Source: an uncultured Desulfobacterales bacterium
GTDB taxonomy: Bacteria > Desulfobacterota > Desulfobacteria > Desulfobacterales > G020354645
Reading direction: 5' to 3'
Assembly (NCBI GenBank): GCA_947259865.1
Contig: CAMYNZ010000164.1
Location: 1 to 8,267, forward strand
DNA length: 8,267 bases
Position numbers and translations under genes: made by a program. Below are positions 6,785-8,267 of this stretch, one piece after another. The first letter of the stretch is position 1, and every line of letters begins with the position of its first letter. The notes under the pieces were generated by a model. The model was not told where the DNA came from. It ran no database searches and saw only the letters and a program-made list of their open reading frames with translations.

Positions 6785-7942
6785 ATGAAAAACCTATCCA
6801 TATTGGGTTCAACCGGTTCCATCGGCCGCAACGCGCTTACGGTGGTCGAACAATTTCCGGACCGATTCAGTGTCAAAGCCTTGACTGCCAAAACCAATAT
6901 TTCTTTAATGGCCAAGCAGATTCAACGGTTTGACCCGGAGATTGCGGCGGTATTGGATGAAAAAATAGCCCTGGAACTTAAGCGCATCCTGCCGGCCGGT
7001 ATACGGGCTGACGTCATGCATGGTGAAGAGGGATATGCCGCTGCGGCCACTTTGGATTCGGTTGATATGGTTCTGACGGCCGTTGTCGGTGCAGCCGGAC
7101 TGCTGCCCACGGTGGCAGCCATTGATGCCGGCAAGGATATCGCCCTGGCCAACAAGGAAACTCTCGTGATGGCCGGTGAAATAGTCATCAAAAGAGCAGC
7201 GGAAAAAAGGATTCAAATTATTCCGGTTGACAGTGAGCACAGTGCAATTTTTCAATGTCTTACCGGCAACCGTGGGGAAGATCTGGATAAAATTCTGCTT
7301 ACGGCTTCCGGGGGTCCTTTTTTGAATATGCCCGGGGAGGCGTTTGATAAAATAAAACCCGATGATGCACTCGGCCATCCCACCTGGCAAATGGGAAAAA
7401 AAATTACCATTGATTCCGCCACCCTGATGAACAAGGGATTGGAAGTCATTGAGGCCAAATGGCTATTCGGCGTTGATCAAAATATGATCGAAATAATCAT
7501 CCATCCCCAAAGCATCATTCATTCCATGGTGGCCTTCAGGGACGGCTCGGTAATGGCCCAGCTGGGTATTCCGGATATGAAAACTGCTATCGCCTATGCG
7601 CTGTCCCATCCCCAAAGGCTTCCTCTGGAGCAATCTATACCTGATTTTGCAGCCCTGGGAGCACTCACCTTTCAAAAACCGGATTTTGACAAGTTTCCCT
7701 GCCTGACACTGGCCTTTCAAGCCGCCAATGGCGGCGGAACGCTTCCGGCGGTTATGAATGCCGCTAATGAGTTGGCGGTGCAGGCGTTTTTGGAACAGGC
7801 GATCTCATTTGCCCGGATTCCGGAGGTGATTCGCCAGACGATGCAAATGCACACGAATGTCAAAACCCCCGATCTTTCGGATATCCTCGGGGCGGACAAA
7901 TGGGCCCGAAAGCAAGCGGCGTCAGCGGTGGTTAATGCTTGA
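6785..7942 (+). CDS. dxr: 1-deoxy-D-xylulose 5-phosphate reductoisomerase
   Basis: NADPH-dependent cytosolic enzyme that turns DXP into 2-C-methyl-D-erythritol 4-phosphate, the committed step of the MEP pathway to IPP and DMAPP; it is the target of fosmidomycin. The start MKNLSILGSTGSIG holds the NADPH-binding G8-S-T-G-S-I-G14. Other motifs are VGAAGLLPT, LANKETLV, the metal ligands D149 and E151 in PVDSEHSAIFQ and E220 in MNKGLEVIEA, the flexible-loop S175-G-G-P-F179, H198-P-T-W201, and H240 in IHPQSIIHSMV. At 385 residues it is near the usual length (E. coli 398). The frame stays open upstream to an ATG at 6668, but those 39 residues come from the palindrome arm and its AT-rich flank and do not resemble Dxr, so 6785 is preferred. 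No clear ribosome binding site precedes it. Its product feeds UppS with isoprenoid units. Confidence 0.97.
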   Translation: MKNLSILGSTGSIGRNALTVVEQFPDRFSVKALTAKTNISLMAKQIQRFDPEIAAVLDEKIALELKRILPAGIRADVMHGEEGYAAAATLDSVDMVLTAVVGAAGLLPTVAAIDAGKDIALANKETLVMAGEIVIKRAAEKRIQIIPVDSEHSAIFQCLTGNRGEDLDKILLTASGGPFLNMPGEAFDKIKPDDALGHPTWQMGKKITIDSATLMNKGLEVIEAKWLFGVDQNMIEIIIHPQSIIHSMVAFRDGSVMAQLGIPDMKTAIAYALSHPQRLPLEQSIPDFAALGALTFQKPDFDKFPCLTLAFQAANGGGTLPAVMNAANELAVQAFLEQAISFARIPEVIRQTMQMHTNVKTPDLSDILGADKWARKQAASAVVNA

Positions 7943-8039
7943 AGAACAGACATCCGTACTTAACTTGATGGGAGACAGTACCCATTTGGTGCATTCAAAT
8001 TTTGCCAAATTTCTTAATTTCTGCTCAGTCCAAAGTGTT

Positions 8040-8108
8040 GTCATACCTGCGAAAGCGGGAATCCATTTTCCTCTGATTTTCCTGGATTTCCGCTTTCGCG
8101 GGAATGAC
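8040..8108. repeat. Inverted repeat with nested mini-hairpins
   Basis: Two 26-base arms (8040-8065 and 8083-8108) are inverted copies with three mismatches and a 17-base spacer. Each arm is itself nearly palindromic around GCGAAAGC, in the form ATTCCC-N8-GGGAAT, so it can fold as a small hairpin with a GAAA (or, on the other strand, TTTC) loop. This is the kind of dispersed repeat that yields the spurious peptide VIPAKAGI in many proteobacterial annotations, and it resembles the dRS3 motif known from Neisseria. No T-run follows, so it is not a typical terminator for dxr, though it could stabilise the 3' end of its transcript. Confidence 0.8.
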
Positions 8109-8209
8109 GGTTGATCCACTGGAATATTTCTAAAAGAACCAAGGGTTTAGGAAAAACTTTGGACTCGCAAATTAATTATACTGAACGACATAAATAATTG
8201 CGCATCCAT

Positions 8210-8251
8210 ATACAGCGATCTGTATTTTGACCCTATACAGTAGTTTATAAT
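8210..8251 (+). promoter_or_regulatory. Possible promoter and operator-like half-sites
   Basis: ATACAG (8210-8215), CTGTAT (8220-8225) and ATACAG (8235-8240) are three copies of one hexamer in alternating orientation, followed by a perfect TATAAT at 8246-8251. TTGACC at 8227-8232 resembles a -35 box, but the 13-base spacing is too short for sigma-70. A downstream gene outside the window may use it. Weak evidence. Confidence 0.25.
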
Positions 8252-8267
8252 CAACGATTCAAGGGGC

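Larger units (their letters stand above)
7943..8267. other. Gene-free 3' region of 325 bp
   Basis: No credible gene is seen on either strand. It contains the hairpin repeat at 8040-8108, a moderately AT-rich stretch after it, and a group of ATACAG/CTGTAT half-sites with a TATAAT box near the right edge. The expected next gene of the cluster, rseP, does not begin here. The small open frames here are created by the hairpin repeat. Confidence 0.7.

Noticed and set aside
8040..8108. Intrinsic terminator of dxr
   Set aside because: The stem is strong, but no T-run follows either strand's stem at the right place, and the sequence fits a dispersed repeat better.
7857..8114. 85-codon + strand open frame crossing the end of dxr
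   Set aside because: Its second half (VVIPAKAGIHFP ... FRFRGNDG) is the usual spurious translation of the hairpin repeat at 8040-8108; the first half is an out-of-frame reading of dxr.
8220..8240. LexA (SOS) box formed by CTGTAT and ATACAG
   Set aside because: The E. coli box needs CTGT-N8-ACAG; here the gap between CTGT and ACAG is 13 bases, and deltaproteobacterial LexA sites have other sequences.

Overview
The window is one co-directional run of nine housekeeping genes, all on the + strand, with no RNA genes, no CRISPR array and no recognisable transposase. The layout is prfA (RF1), prmC (RF1/RF2 glutamine methyltransferase), a 129-bp gap, rpsB (S2), tsf (EF-Ts), pyrH (UMP kinase), frr (ribosome recycling factor), uppS (undecaprenyl diphosphate synthase), cdsA (CDP-diacylglycerol synthase), a 267-bp gap holding a large palindrome, dxr (DXP reductoisomerase), and 325 bp with no gene. 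Every gene carries its family signature and looks intact.

The organism looks like a Gram-negative bacterium of the former Deltaproteobacteria (Desulfobacterota), perhaps Desulfobacterales-like. This is an inference from gene order, protein style (short EF-Ts, S2 with a long acidic tail, PrmC starting with a [18 protein letters not shown] stretch) and two intergenic repeats of a kind I remember from that group. No marker in the window proves it.

Region by region: 24-1986 covers translation termination, where PrmC methylates the GGQ glutamine of the RF1 encoded just before it, and the two genes overlap by 32 bp. Positions 1987-2115 form a possible rpsB leader with two mutually exclusive hairpins and a strong ribosome binding site. 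Positions 2116-4936 are the classical rpsB-tsf-pyrH-frr cluster. Positions 4926-6517 hold uppS and cdsA, which supply the lipid carrier of cell-wall synthesis and the phospholipid precursor. Dxr (6785-7942) is the committed step of the MEP pathway, which feeds the isoprenoid units used by UppS. In many proteobacteria rseP follows in this cluster; it does not start within the 325 bp left here.

The coding content is ordinary. I do not see a previously undescribed system. The points most worth checking are non-coding or single-residue: the palindrome at 6568-6725, the nested hairpin repeat at 8040-8108, the switching hairpins before rpsB, and an Asn-to-Ser change in the UppS catalytic motif.
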